Source: Streptomyces sp. F63 (lineage in GTDB: Bacteria; Actinomycetota; Actinomycetes; Streptomycetales; Streptomycetaceae). Taken from it: a stretch of DNA of 64,000 nt. Location: positions 1 to 64,000 of the forward strand of contig NZ_JAGPXX010000003.1 in the NCBI RefSeq assembly GCF_018070345.1, written 5' to 3'. This document shows positions 44,858-52,830 of this stretch, piece by piece. A program made the translations under genes and the position numbers. Numbering within the stretch: position 1 is the stretch's first letter; the number at the start of each line of letters is the position of its first letter. The notes under the pieces were generated by a model. That model was not told the DNA's origin. It did no database searches and worked only from the letters and a program-made list of their open reading frames with translations.

Positions 44858-44998
44858 GGTGCCGTCCTCTTCGATGCAGGCAACTGTCCCGGCGGTCAGC
44901 GGACCGTACGTAGTGAAACGTCCCGTCCGTACTGTGCATCCCAACGTGTCAAGGGCCGTCCGGTCCATGTCTCACACGCTCGACCGCATACGCGCTCG

Positions 44999-45979
44999 TC
45001 ACCCGGCGGCGGTCGGGGCCGTCGCCAGGCATTCCTCCAGGAACATCAGAGCGCGCAAGTGGTAGACGGGGGCGGCCAGTCCGAGGCTGAGGTTGTGGCC
45101 CGCTCCGGGCAGCCGGTCGACGGCGGGCGGACGGGTCCGGGTGAAGCAGGCGGTGACGGCGGCCAGTTCATCGGGGTCGAGCCGCCACCAGCCCTCGTAC
45201 TCCCCGAAGGTGAGCCGTACGGGACAGCGCACCTCGGCCGCGGCGTCCGGGAAGCGGGCGGGCCAGTGGGCCGTCTCGGCCTCCTCGGCTGCCGGGACGG
45301 CACGGAGCAGGGCGCGGCTGGCGCGGAAGGTGCCGCCGGGGTAGAGGCGCAGCGGACCCCAGTTGAGGGCGCCGGCGCCGCCGCCGAGGGTGTCGGGGAA
45401 GCGGGCCGCGGCCGGCGAGTAGTGCCGGCCGCAGCCGTTGAGGTCGAGTCCGAGCAGCCGCTCGGCCGGGGCCTGTCCCCACGGTTCCCCCGCCAGATGC
45501 AGGACGGTCTTGCCGCCGTCGGAGTGGCCGAGGAGGAAGAACCCGGCCCCGACCGGGTGGGCCGCGGCGTACTCGGCGAGGGCCCGGCGCAGCAGGCCTG
45601 CCTGGTCGGCCAGCGGCAGCCCGAGCGGGAACGAGGCGCTGGAGCGGCCGTAGCCGGGCCGTTCGACCGCGAGGACGGTGTGGCCGAGGGAGGTGGCGAG
45701 TGCGAGCAGGGAGGTGTGCGGGGCGACCGGTCCGGCGAAGTAGCCGGGGGACATCGCCCGGCCGTGGACGGCGACGAGCACGGACCGGGGATCACCGGTG
45801 GCGGGGACCGCCCGCCAGGCGCCGAGCGGCCCGCTCCCGAGCGCGATCCGCTCCACCGCGCCGGCCGGTGCGCCGGTGCGGGTGACGCCGCTCGCACGGG
45901 GCACGGTGCCGGTGCCGGGCACGGAGTCCGTGCCGGTGCCGGTCACGGCCCCGAGGGGCTCCGCGGGGGCGGTGTTCAC
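44999..45979 (-). CDS. Alpha/beta hydrolase
   Basis: A 326-aa serine hydrolase from the GTG at 45979, overlapping the trpC-like stop (GTGA). After about 45 low-complexity residues it has the oxyanion strand VLVAVHGRAMSPG, nucleophile elbow LLGHSDGGKT (G-x-S-x-G), a lid region, and the catalytic His in PGAGHNLSLG. The acid is probably the Asp or Glu in CPVRLTFGEYEG. It is the last gene of the 12-gene biosynthetic operon. It could release a product from a carrier protein or tailor an ester, and the substrate is unknown. Confidence 0.82.
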   Translation of the reverse strand: MNTAPAEPLGAVTGTGTDSVPGTGTVPRASGVTRTGAPAGAVERIALGSGPLGAWRAVPATGDPRSVLVAVHGRAMSPGYFAGPVAPHTSLLALATSLGHTVLAVERPGYGRSSASFPLGLPLADQAGLLRRALAEYAAAHPVGAGFFLLGHSDGGKTVLHLAGEPWGQAPAERLLGLDLNGCGRHYSPAAARFPDTLGGGAGALNWGPLRLYPGGTFRASRALLRAVPAAEEAETAHWPARFPDAAAEVRCPVRLTFGEYEGWWRLDPDELAAVTACFTRTRPPAVDRLPGAGHNLSLGLAAPVYHLRALMFLEECLATAPTAAG

Positions 45980-46785
45980 GCGGGGGTTCCCCTCGGTGCG
46001 GTGACCGGGCCGCCCGGAGGCCGGGGTCCGTCCGGAGGCCGGGGTCCGCCCGGCGCCGCGGTGCCGACGCGGCGGCTGCGGCCGCTGCGGCCGGTGCGGC
46101 GGGTGTCGAACTCGCGCAGCCATCCCGTCAGGCTGGGCGCGCGCAGCAGGGCCGTTCCGATGAGCAGGCCGGCATAGCCCGACGCCAGCAGTCCGGCGGC
46201 GGCCCCCGGGCCGCTCACCGCGCTGGCGCTGACCGGGCAGCGGGTGCCCGCGGCCCGTAGGGCGGGCAGCAGGGCCCGGCTGCGGTCCAGGTCCCCGGCG
46301 TCCCGCTCCCCGGTGACGATGTCCTTGTTGTTGACGGCGATGACGCACGCGTGCGGGTCGGGCAGCCCCGCCGCCTGCTCGGCGCGCGTGATCTCCACGA
46401 ACGGGGTGAGGCCGTGCGCGTGGCACTGCCGGGCGAGGGCGTGCAGCGACTCGCGCGGCAGCAGCGCCGCCGTCAGCAGGACCGCGGCGGCGCCCGCCGA
46501 GGCCGCCGCGGCGATCTGGTCGCGGCGGGTGACGAAGTCCTTGAGCAGCACCGGGACACGGACCCGGGAGGTGACGTCCGTCAGCATGGCGGGTGAGCCG
46601 CCGAACCAGCGGCCGGTCACGACGGAGACGCACGGGGCGCCGGCCCGTTCGTAGGCCGCGGCCACCTCGCCCGGGGCGCGGCCCCGCAGCAGGTCGCCGC
46701 CGTGGCCGTCGCGCGCCTTGACCTCCATGATCAGGGGGCGTTCGGCGCCGAGGAGCGCGGAGAGGAAGGGCGGGTCCTGCGTCAT
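45976..46785 (-). CDS. Indole-3-glycerol phosphate synthase (TrpC)-like enzyme, altered active site
   Basis: A 269-aa TIM-barrel protein of the TrpC family. Conserved positions remain: E and K in IMEVKARDG, K in VPVLLKDFVTRRDQ, E in TPFVEI and NN in AVNNKDI. Two hallmark segments differ. The ASPSKG loop is replaced by RDGHGG, and the SESG motif with its conserved Glu reads SASA. The last about 30 residues are a Gly/Pro/Arg tail. Canonical TrpC decarboxylates and closes CdRP to indole-3-glycerol phosphate. The changes suggest a different substrate or reduced activity. It is coupled to trpF upstream and the hydrolase downstream. Confidence 0.85.
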   Translation of the reverse strand: MTQDPPFLSALLGAERPLIMEVKARDGHGGDLLRGRAPGEVAAAYERAGAPCVSVVTGRWFGGSPAMLTDVTSRVRVPVLLKDFVTRRDQIAAAASAGAAAVLLTAALLPRESLHALARQCHAHGLTPFVEITRAEQAAGLPDPHACVIAVNNKDIVTGERDAGDLDRSRALLPALRAAGTRCPVSASAVSGPGAAAGLLASGYAGLLIGTALLRAPSLTGWLREFDTRRTGRSGRSRRVGTAAPGGPRPPDGPRPPGGPVTAPRGTPA

Positions 46786-47507
46786 GTCGGGTTCCTCCGC
46801 CGGGTGGTGGGTGCGGGAGCGGCGGTGGTGCCGACCCGCCAGGCGCGGTCCAGGGCGGCGGTCCGGCGGACGTCCAGCAGTCCGTCGTCGCCGCGGGCGG
46901 CGCTGTCCACGTCCACGCCCCGGAAGCCGGGATGCGCCCGGAGGGCGGGACCGCGCGCCGCGTCCGCCTCGGTGAGGCCGCCGGCGAGCAGGAAGGGCAG
47001 GCCGAGGGCGGGCAGCAGCGGGTCCAGGGCCTCGGGCGGCAGACGCCGGCCGGTGCTGCCGACCGCGCCGTCCGGGGTGGCGGCGTCCACCAGGAACAGG
47101 TCGGTGCCGGCCCGCGCGTAGGCCCCGAGGAAGGGGCGTTCGGCACAGGTCCCGTCCATGACGTGCACGGCCTTGACGAGGACTGCGTCCGGCAGGGCGG
47201 CGCGCAGGGCGGCGACCGCCCCCGGCGGCTGGTAGGCGTGGAGCTGGATCCAGCGGACGCGGGCGGCCCTGGCCACCCGCGCGAGCAGGTCGGGGTCGTG
47301 CAGGAAGGTGACGAGGACGGGTTCGGCCCGGTGTCCGGCGCGGACCGCGTCGGCCAGGGCGGGCACGGCGGCCTCCGGCAGGTCGTGCGCGCCGCCCTCG
47401 ACGCCGTACCAGAGGCCGACCAGGTCCGAGCGTGCGGCGACGGCGGCGGCCTCCTCGGGGCGGGTGGCCCCGCACACCTTCAGCAGCGGCCGGTGCGGAG
47501 CACTCAT
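46782..47507 (-). CDS. trpF: Phosphoribosylanthranilate isomerase (TrpF)-like enzyme
   Basis: A 241-aa TIM-barrel enzyme. It retains the general base Cys (LKVCGATR), the strand WIQLHAY, the general acid Asp (FLVDAATPDG), SGG-type phosphate loop residues (VGSTGRRL) and LAGGL...GVDVDSA. Canonical TrpF performs the Amadori rearrangement of PRA to CdRP. Most Streptomyces lack a dedicated TrpF and use the bifunctional PriA, so a TrpF inside a biosynthetic operon is notable. Both ends overlap neighbouring genes. Confidence 0.88.
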   Translation of the reverse strand: MSAPHRPLLKVCGATRPEEAAAVAARSDLVGLWYGVEGGAHDLPEAAVPALADAVRAGHRAEPVLVTFLHDPDLLARVARAARVRWIQLHAYQPPGAVAALRAALPDAVLVKAVHVMDGTCAERPFLGAYARAGTDLFLVDAATPDGAVGSTGRRLPPEALDPLLPALGLPFLLAGGLTEADAARGPALRAHPGFRGVDVDSAARGDDGLLDVRRTAALDRAWRVGTTAAPAPTTRRRNPT

Positions 47508-48649
47508 CCGCCGAGTCCCAGGGTCGAGGCGATCCGGTTGTACTGGATGTCGTTCGTGCCGGAGTAGAGGGTGCCGGCGACGGCGGCGCGCAGGTCCTTC
47601 TCCAGGCCGGTTTCGGAGAGATACCCCCCGCCGCCGAAGATCCGGACCGCCGAGAGGCTGGTGGCCAGCGCGGCCTCGCTGGCCAGGATCTTGGTGATGG
47701 CCAGGTCGGCGGTGACGTCCTCTCCCGCCATGAGCCGCCCGGCGGTGTCGTAGAGCCACTTCGCGGCGGTCTCGGTGCGGATCTTCATGTCGACGACGCG
47801 GTGCGAGACCGCCTGGTAGTCGCCGATGGGCCGGCCGAAGGCGCGGCGTTCGCGCGCGTGGGCGACGGCGCGCTCCAGCCGGTGGCGCATCTCGCCGAGG
47901 CCGACGGTGAAGCCGAAGAGGATCTCCCGTTTCATCACGTGGTCCAGGACGAGGAGGCCGCCGCCGGTCCGGCCGAGGACCCGGTCGGCCGGTACCCGGC
48001 AGCCGTCGAGGTGCAGGGTGGACAACGGCGCGGAGCGCAGCCCCATCTTGTCGGCCGGTCCGCCCACGTGGAGGCCGGGCGTGCCGCGTTCGACGAGGAA
48101 GGCGGTGGTGCCGAGCGGGCCGCCGTCGGGGTGGGTGCGGGCGTAGACGACGAAGACGTCGGCGACCGGGCCGTTGCTGACGAACGCTTTCCCGCCGGTG
48201 AGCACGTAGTCCGCGCCGGCCCGCTCGGCCCGGGTGCGCATCGCCATCGCGTCCGAGCCGCTGTCGGGTTCCGTGATGGCGTGGGCGCCGATCAGGTCCC
48301 CCGAACAGATGCCCGGCAGGAACCGTTCCCGCTGGGCGTCCGTCCCGAAGGCGTCGAGCGGCACCCCGGTGCTGGCCATCGAGGTGGTGACGGAGAAGCT
48401 GAGACCGGTCTCCCGGCAGGTCTCGCCGAGGGTCTCCAGGACGTGCAGCGTGGTCAGCAGGTCCTGGCCGGCGCCGCCCCACCGCTCGGGGAAGGGCAGC
48501 CCCAGTACTCCGCTTCCGCTCACCAGCCGCCAGCGGTCCGGGTCGAAGGCGGACCGCGCGTCCGCCTCGATGTGTCCTTCGCTCAGGGCCTTGCCCCACC
48601 GGGCCATGCCTGCGCACAGCGCCTGCTGATCTGCGTTGCGGTACGTCAA
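47504..48649 (-). CDS. Acyl-CoA dehydrogenase family protein, prolyl-carrier dehydrogenase-like
   Basis: A 381-aa flavoprotein starting at TTG 48649, with GGAAGG upstream. FAD/substrate motifs are HAITEPDSGSDAMAMR and SNGPVADVFVVYARTHP. The C-terminal FGRPIGDYQAVSHRVVDMK and VRIFGGGGYLSETGLEKDL complete the fold. The overall pattern, with the DKMGLRSAPLSTLHLD block, resembles the RedW/PltE group that oxidises prolyl- to pyrrolyl-carrier protein. Presence of a stand-alone adenylation enzyme and carrier in the same operon supports that. Another aminoacyl or acyl carrier substrate is possible. Confidence 0.82.
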   Translation of the reverse strand: MTYRNADQQALCAGMARWGKALSEGHIEADARSAFDPDRWRLVSGSGVLGLPFPERWGGAGQDLLTTLHVLETLGETCRETGLSFSVTTSMASTGVPLDAFGTDAQRERFLPGICSGDLIGAHAITEPDSGSDAMAMRTRAERAGADYVLTGGKAFVSNGPVADVFVVYARTHPDGGPLGTTAFLVERGTPGLHVGGPADKMGLRSAPLSTLHLDGCRVPADRVLGRTGGGLLVLDHVMKREILFGFTVGLGEMRHRLERAVAHARERRAFGRPIGDYQAVSHRVVDMKIRTETAAKWLYDTAGRLMAGEDVTADLAITKILASEAALATSLSAVRIFGGGGYLSETGLEKDLRAAVAGTLYSGTNDIQYNRIASTLGLGG

Positions 48650-48721
48650 CTGCGAAAGCCTTCCGTACGGGCCGTGCGGGTGGCCTCGGTCGGTTGCGGA
48701 CGGACGGGAGTGGGGCGGTGG

Positions 48722-49096
48722 TCAGTACGCGGACGAGGTGTCCTCGTCGAGGTTGTGGACCTCGTCGCCCTGGAGCGCGGGGGTGAAGATGCAGACCAGG
48801 CGGAGGTCCTCGTGGGGCGAGGCGACCAGGTAGTGCGGGTCGTTGTTGTTCAACGAGTACAGGACGCCCGGCGTCAGCGGATGGCTGGTGCCGTCCAGCT
48901 CGACCACCTCGCCCGAGCCCTCGATGCAGTAGCAGGTCTCCAGGTGGTTGCGGTATTGCAGCCGGGATTTGGTACCGGCCCGGACGGTGGTGTCGGTGAT
49001 GCTGTAGCCCAGGCCGTCGGCGTCCAGGATGAAGCGGCGGCTGAGTCCGTTGCCCCAGTCGACGGTCTTGACACTCTCGAGCTTGCGAATGATCAC
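48722..49096 (-). CDS. Ectoine synthase (EctC)-like cupin, without ectA or ectB
   Basis: A 124-aa cupin from the GTG at 49096 (GGAGGACG upstream), matching EctC over its length (MIIRKLESVKTVDW, HLETCYCIEG, GVLYSLNNNDPHYL). The metal ligands proposed for EctC are present as E53, Y80 and H88. EctC closes N-acetyl-diaminobutyrate to the cyclic amidine ectoine by water loss. The genes making that substrate are absent here. In this operon it more likely performs a related ring closure or dehydration on a pathway intermediate. It lies between trpA- and dehydrogenase-like genes. Confidence 0.85.
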   Translation of the reverse strand: MIIRKLESVKTVDWGNGLSRRFILDADGLGYSITDTTVRAGTKSRLQYRNHLETCYCIEGSGEVVELDGTSHPLTPGVLYSLNNNDPHYLVASPHEDLRLVCIFTPALQGDEVHNLDEDTSSAY

Positions 49097-49120
49097 GGAC
49101 GTCCTCCTTCGGACGAGGAG

Positions 49121-49945
49121 TTACCTCGGGGTGGTGGCGGGTCGGCCGAGAGCGGCGGTGAAGGCGTGGTAGGCGTCGACCGGGTCCGTCCCGGTCGTGC
49201 CGGCCCGCTCCACCACCTCCACTCCGGCGGTGCCGACGATCGCCGCGTCCGCGCCGCTCAGTGCGACGGAAGCGAGATCACCGGCGGTCGATACCCCGAA
49301 GCCGACGGCTATCGGGGACGCTGTGCGGTCGCGCAGGGAGCCGACGAACGGGGCCAGGGCGGCATGGCCGGCGGCGGGGGTGCGACCGCTGCGTCCGTAG
49401 TGGGCGACCAGGTAGAGGTATCCGGTGGCGTGCGCCGCGGCCTCGTCCACCGTGGCCGGGGGGCTCGTCGGGTAGCAGGTGGTGACCTCGGGCAGTCCGG
49501 CCGCGCGCAGCGCCTCGTGGTGGGCGGGGCGCAGCCGGGGCGGTAGTCCGTGGGCGAGCAGGGCGTCGGTGCCGCTGTCCGCCACGGCCCGCGCGGAGTC
49601 GGCGGGCGGTGTGGTGCGCAGGCTGTGGCTCCAGTCGGCGAGCACGGCGATGCGCAGCCGCTTCAAGGCGGGCCGTACGTCCGCGACGAGGCCGAGGGTC
49701 TCGGCGAGGCCCACGCCCCGGGCGAGCGCCCGGTCGGCGGAGCGCCGTACGACCGGTCCGTCGGTGGGCGAGCCGGGGAAGGGGACCGCCAGTTCGAGGC
49801 AGTCCACGCCCGACTCGTCCAGCATGACGACGAGGTCCCGGAGGACGGGCAGCGGTGGGTCGCCGGCGTGCAGGAAAACGGCCAGGCCCAGTTCGGAGCG
49901 GGCACGGGCCTCCTCGAAGAAGCCGCCGCGGGGAGTCTCAGGCAA
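49121..49945 (-). CDS. Tryptophan synthase alpha subunit (TrpA)-like enzyme
   Basis: A 274-aa TIM-barrel protein with the catalytic Glu in CLELAVPFPGSP and the catalytic Asp in TDGPVVRRSADRAL. It also has YLVAHYGRSGRT and the phosphate loop VGFGVSTAGDLASVALSGAD. The usual PFSDPxADGP reads PFPGSPTDGP. TrpA splits indole-3-glycerol phosphate to indole and glyceraldehyde 3-phosphate. No trpB is present, so free indole (as with plant BX1) or use of the chromosomal TrpB are both possible. It overlaps trpD by 8 bp. Confidence 0.88.
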   Translation of the reverse strand: MPETPRGGFFEEARARSELGLAVFLHAGDPPLPVLRDLVVMLDESGVDCLELAVPFPGSPTDGPVVRRSADRALARGVGLAETLGLVADVRPALKRLRIAVLADWSHSLRTTPPADSARAVADSGTDALLAHGLPPRLRPAHHEALRAAGLPEVTTCYPTSPPATVDEAAAHATGYLYLVAHYGRSGRTPAAGHAALAPFVGSLRDRTASPIAVGFGVSTAGDLASVALSGADAAIVGTAGVEVVERAGTTGTDPVDAYHAFTAALGRPATTPR

Positions 49946-50969
49946 CGCGGGCCCCTCCTCGCGTGCCGGCCGCGACGATCCGTTCCAGCAGCCCGAGCGC
50001 GGCTCCGTCGTCGAGCGCGGCGCCCGCCCGGCCGACGGCCGTGGCCCAGTCGGCCCGGTGGCCGGAGGCGACGGCGAGCGCGGCCGCGTTGAGCTGGAGG
50101 GTGGCGCGCAGCGGGGCGCTCACCCGGCCGGTCAGGACGGCGCGGAAGTGGCCGGCGGCCTCGTCGCGGGAGACGGGGGAGAGGTCGTCGAGGGTGCCCC
50201 CGGCGGGGACCAGGGCGCCCGCCGGAAGCGGGTGGGTGGTGCCGTCCGGGAGGTGGACCGTGTTGTCGCAGACGCTGAGGAGTTCGTCGGCGCCCGCGGG
50301 GTTGGTGGTGAGCCAGGTCGGGGGCGCTCCGGGCCGGGTGGCCAGGGCGCGGAGCTGCGGCGGGGGCTCGGTCGCGGAGACCCCGGTGACCTGGGCGGCC
50401 ACGGGGACGGCGGCCAGGAAGGGGCCAAGGTCGTTGAGGAAGCGGCCGAACACCCTCATCGGGGTGGGGACCGCGACGCGCGCGAGCCGGGCGAGCTGGG
50501 CCGGGTAGACGAACGGGCCGGTGAAGGCGATGCCGTGCGCGGCCAGGTGGTCGGCGGTGTGGTCGAGCGAGGAGGTGAGCGGGACGCCGAGGCGGTCCAG
50601 GAGGTCGATCGAGCCGGTCCGCGCGGTGTGGGCGCGCGAACCGGACTTGACGACCCGGACGCCGGTGGCGGCGGCCAGCAGGGCGGCGGCCGTGGAGAGG
50701 TTGACGGTCGGGGGGCCGCCCCCGGTCCCCACCACGTTGACGGTGCCCGGCCAGGGCGCGGACGGCGGGGTCGGGCGGCGCCGGTCCAGGGAGTCCAGGA
50801 GCGCGCGCAGGCTCGGGCCGTCGGGGAGCGCCGCGGTGAGCGAGGCGAGCAGGGCGAGGACGTCGGCGCGGTCCAGCGCTCCGTCGGCCAGCGCCTGCCA
50901 CAGCGCGTCCCAGTGGCCGGGGTCGGCCGGGGCGCGCCGGTCGACGAGCGGGACGAGGGCGGGGTGCAC
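49938..50969 (-). CDS. Anthranilate phosphoribosyltransferase (TrpD)-like enzyme, altered motifs
   Basis: A 343-aa protein of the TrpD fold. The N-terminal helical domain is followed by VVGTGGGPPTVNLSTAAALL and KSGSRAHTARTGSIDLLDRL. In canonical TrpD the first motif is GTGGD and the second is KHGNR, whose His and Asn contact anthranilate. Here these read GTGGG and KSGSR, and the HPAM region reads YPAQLA. This points to an acceptor other than plain anthranilate, or to low activity. The GTG at 50969 lies 3 bp after the carrier-protein stop, so the genes are co-transcribed. Confidence 0.85.
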   Translation of the reverse strand: MHPALVPLVDRRAPADPGHWDALWQALADGALDRADVLALLASLTAALPDGPSLRALLDSLDRRRPTPPSAPWPGTVNVVGTGGGPPTVNLSTAAALLAAATGVRVVKSGSRAHTARTGSIDLLDRLGVPLTSSLDHTADHLAAHGIAFTGPFVYPAQLARLARVAVPTPMRVFGRFLNDLGPFLAAVPVAAQVTGVSATEPPPQLRALATRPGAPPTWLTTNPAGADELLSVCDNTVHLPDGTTHPLPAGALVPAGGTLDDLSPVSRDEAAGHFRAVLTGRVSAPLRATLQLNAAALAVASGHRADWATAVGRAGAALDDGAALGLLERIVAAGTRGGARVA

Positions 50970-50972
50970 GGC

Positions 50973-51236
50973 TCAGCTGCCCGTGACGGAGGTGCCCCGG
51001 GAACGGGCGACGTAGGTGTCGATGGCCCGGACGCTGCGGAAGTTGTCCGGGTCGAGGTCGGTGTCGCCCACGGCGAGCCCGAAGTGGTGCTCCACCCAGG
51101 CGATCAGCTTCAGGACACCGAGGCTGTCGATGACACCGTCCGCCAGCAGGTCCTGGTCGGACGGCAGCTGCGCCGGGGTGAGATCGGGCAGGAACTCCGT
51201 GACGATGTACTCGCTGATCCGGTCGGCGTTGCTCAC
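50973..51236 (-). CDS. Peptidyl/acyl carrier protein
   Basis: An 87-aa carrier with the phosphopantetheine serine in GVIDSLGVLKLIAW near residue 38, an acidic helix 2 region and a C-terminal helix (SVRAIDTYVARS). AAGGAG precedes the GTG start. It follows the adenylation gene directly and resembles the free-standing carriers (PltL, RedO type) that hold proline during its oxidation to pyrrole. The pairing with the adenylation enzyme and dehydrogenase is inferred from operon order. Confidence 0.88.
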   Translation of the reverse strand: MSNADRISEYIVTEFLPDLTPAQLPSDQDLLADGVIDSLGVLKLIAWVEHHFGLAVGDTDLDPDNFRSVRAIDTYVARSRGTSVTGS

Positions 51237-51321
51237 GAGGTGCTCCTTAGCGGGACGGTCGTACGGACGGGACGGCTGGACGGGCGTGGCGGTCGTCGGG
51301 ACGGGCCGGGCCGGGCGTTCG

Positions 51322-52830
51322 TCAGGAGCCGGTGGCGGCCGGTGCCGGGGGTGTCGCGGGGCGGAGCCCCGCCAGGGCCCGGCGGTCCACCTTTCCGGTG
51401 CCGGTACGGGGCAGGGCCTCGCGTACGGGGACGAGGGCGGCCGGCACCGAACCGCGCGGCAGCCGGGCGGCGCAGTGGCGTTTGAGGTCGAGGCTGGTCG
51501 CGGTGGAGCCGTCCGTCAGCCGGGCCACGGCGAGCAGGCGGCGGCCCTCGACGGGGTCGGGCAGGGTGGTCACGCCCGCCTCGGTGACCTCGGGGTGGTC
51601 CAGGAGCACCTGCTCGACCTCGGCGGTGTTGACGGCGACGCCCCGGATCTTGACCTGGTGGTCGAGGCGTCCGACGAGCCGCAGGACACCGTCGGCGCCC
51701 GCCTCGGCCAGGTCACCGGTGCGGAACCAGCGGGTGCCGCCGCCAGTGCCGTCCGCCGGGTCGGTGACGAACTTCTCCGCCGTGCGCAGCGGATCGGGGT
51801 AGCCGGTGCTCTGGAAGGGCGTGGAGACCTCCAGTTCACCGCGGCCGGCGCCGGTGACGAGGCGGCCCCGGGCGTCCCGCAGCCGGGCGCGCACGCCGGG
51901 GAGCGGGCGGCCCAGCGGCGCCGTGGCGGGCAGCGGCCGGTCCCGGTCGACCTCGTGGCGGAAGCTGTCGTTGGTCTCGGTGCAGCCGTAGACGTTGTGC
52001 AGCCGCGCGCGGGGGGCGAGGGCCGCCAGGCCGGCCAGGGTCTGCTCGGGCATCACGTCACCGGTGAAGATCGCATGGCGTACGGAGTCCAGCGGGCCGC
52101 CGCCCCCGGTCCGCGCGGCGGCGGACACCAGCGTGTAGAAGAGCGGCACCGCCTGCACCACTTCCACGCGGTGGGTGCGCAGCAGGGCGAGCAGCCGGTG
52201 GCCGGCCGCGGCGACGGCCGGGTCGACGAGGACGACCTGGCCGCCGTGGGCGAGGGTGGTCCAGATGTCGAGCAGGCACAGGTCGAAGTTGAGCGGGGCG
52301 TAGTTGAGGACGGGGGTGCCCTCCGTGATGCCGAAGGCGTCGGCGGCCCAGCGGGTGAACGCGTCCGCCCCCCGGTGGGGCAGGGGCACGGCCTTGGGCG
52401 TACCGGTGGAGCCGGAGGTGGTCAGGACGAAGCCGGTGCCCGGCGGGACGGCTCCCGGGCGCGCGTCGCTTCCCGCCCCCGGGACCAGCGGCCCGATGTC
52501 GTCCCCCGCCACCGCGTACCGGCACCCCGCCTCGGTGGTCACGGCGGCGAGGTGGCCGGGCGGCAGCGTCGGGGAGGGGAGCAGGACGGGACGGCCGGTG
52601 GCGAGGCAGGCGAGGACGGTGGCGACCGTCCGGGGTGCTTTGGCGTCGAGGACCGCGAGCGCGGCGCCGGCGGGGACGCGCCCGGCGAGGCGGGCGCGGA
52701 CGGCAGCGGTCTCGTCGGCCAGTTCGCGATAGGTGGTGGCGGTGCCGCTCCACCACAGCGCGGGGGCGTCGGGGGTCTTCCCGGCCCAGCGCAGGACGGC
52801 TTCGGCCAGCTCTCCGTACGGCTCGGTCAT
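51322..52830 (-). CDS. Stand-alone amino-acid adenylation enzyme, prolyl-AMP ligase-like
   Basis: A 502-aa member of the ANL superfamily. It contains core motif A3 TTSGSTGTPKAVPLPHRG, A5 NVYGCTETND, A7 WFRTGDLAEAG, A8 LVGRLDHQVKIRG and A10 PRTGTGKVDRR with the catalytic Lys. The segment NYAPLNFDLCLLDIWTTLA resembles prolyl-AMP ligases of pyrrole pathways (PltF, RedM, CloN4 type). It would activate an amino acid and load the carrier encoded next. The start ATGA overlaps the MaoC gene stop. Substrate specificity is inferred and not read from a validated code. Confidence 0.85.
   Translation of the reverse strand: MTEPYGELAEAVLRWAGKTPDAPALWWSGTATTYRELADETAAVRARLAGRVPAGAALAVLDAKAPRTVATVLACLATGRPVLLPSPTLPPGHLAAVTTEAGCRYAVAGDDIGPLVPGAGSDARPGAVPPGTGFVLTTSGSTGTPKAVPLPHRGADAFTRWAADAFGITEGTPVLNYAPLNFDLCLLDIWTTLAHGGQVVLVDPAVAAAGHRLLALLRTHRVEVVQAVPLFYTLVSAAARTGGGGPLDSVRHAIFTGDVMPEQTLAGLAALAPRARLHNVYGCTETNDSFRHEVDRDRPLPATAPLGRPLPGVRARLRDARGRLVTGAGRGELEVSTPFQSTGYPDPLRTAEKFVTDPADGTGGGTRWFRTGDLAEAGADGVLRLVGRLDHQVKIRGVAVNTAEVEQVLLDHPEVTEAGVTTLPDPVEGRRLLAVARLTDGSTATSLDLKRHCAARLPRGSVPAALVPVREALPRTGTGKVDRRALAGLRPATPPAPAATGS

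Noticed and set aside
44216..46177. A 653-aa plus-strand frame across the DUF1772, hydrolase and trpC-like genes
   Set aside because: Gly/Glu/Arg-rich antisense frame crossing three genuine genes; no domain.
48722..49096. An ectoine biosynthesis operon
   Set aside because: ectA, ectB and ectD are absent. The neighbours are Trp-type and carrier-protein enzymes.
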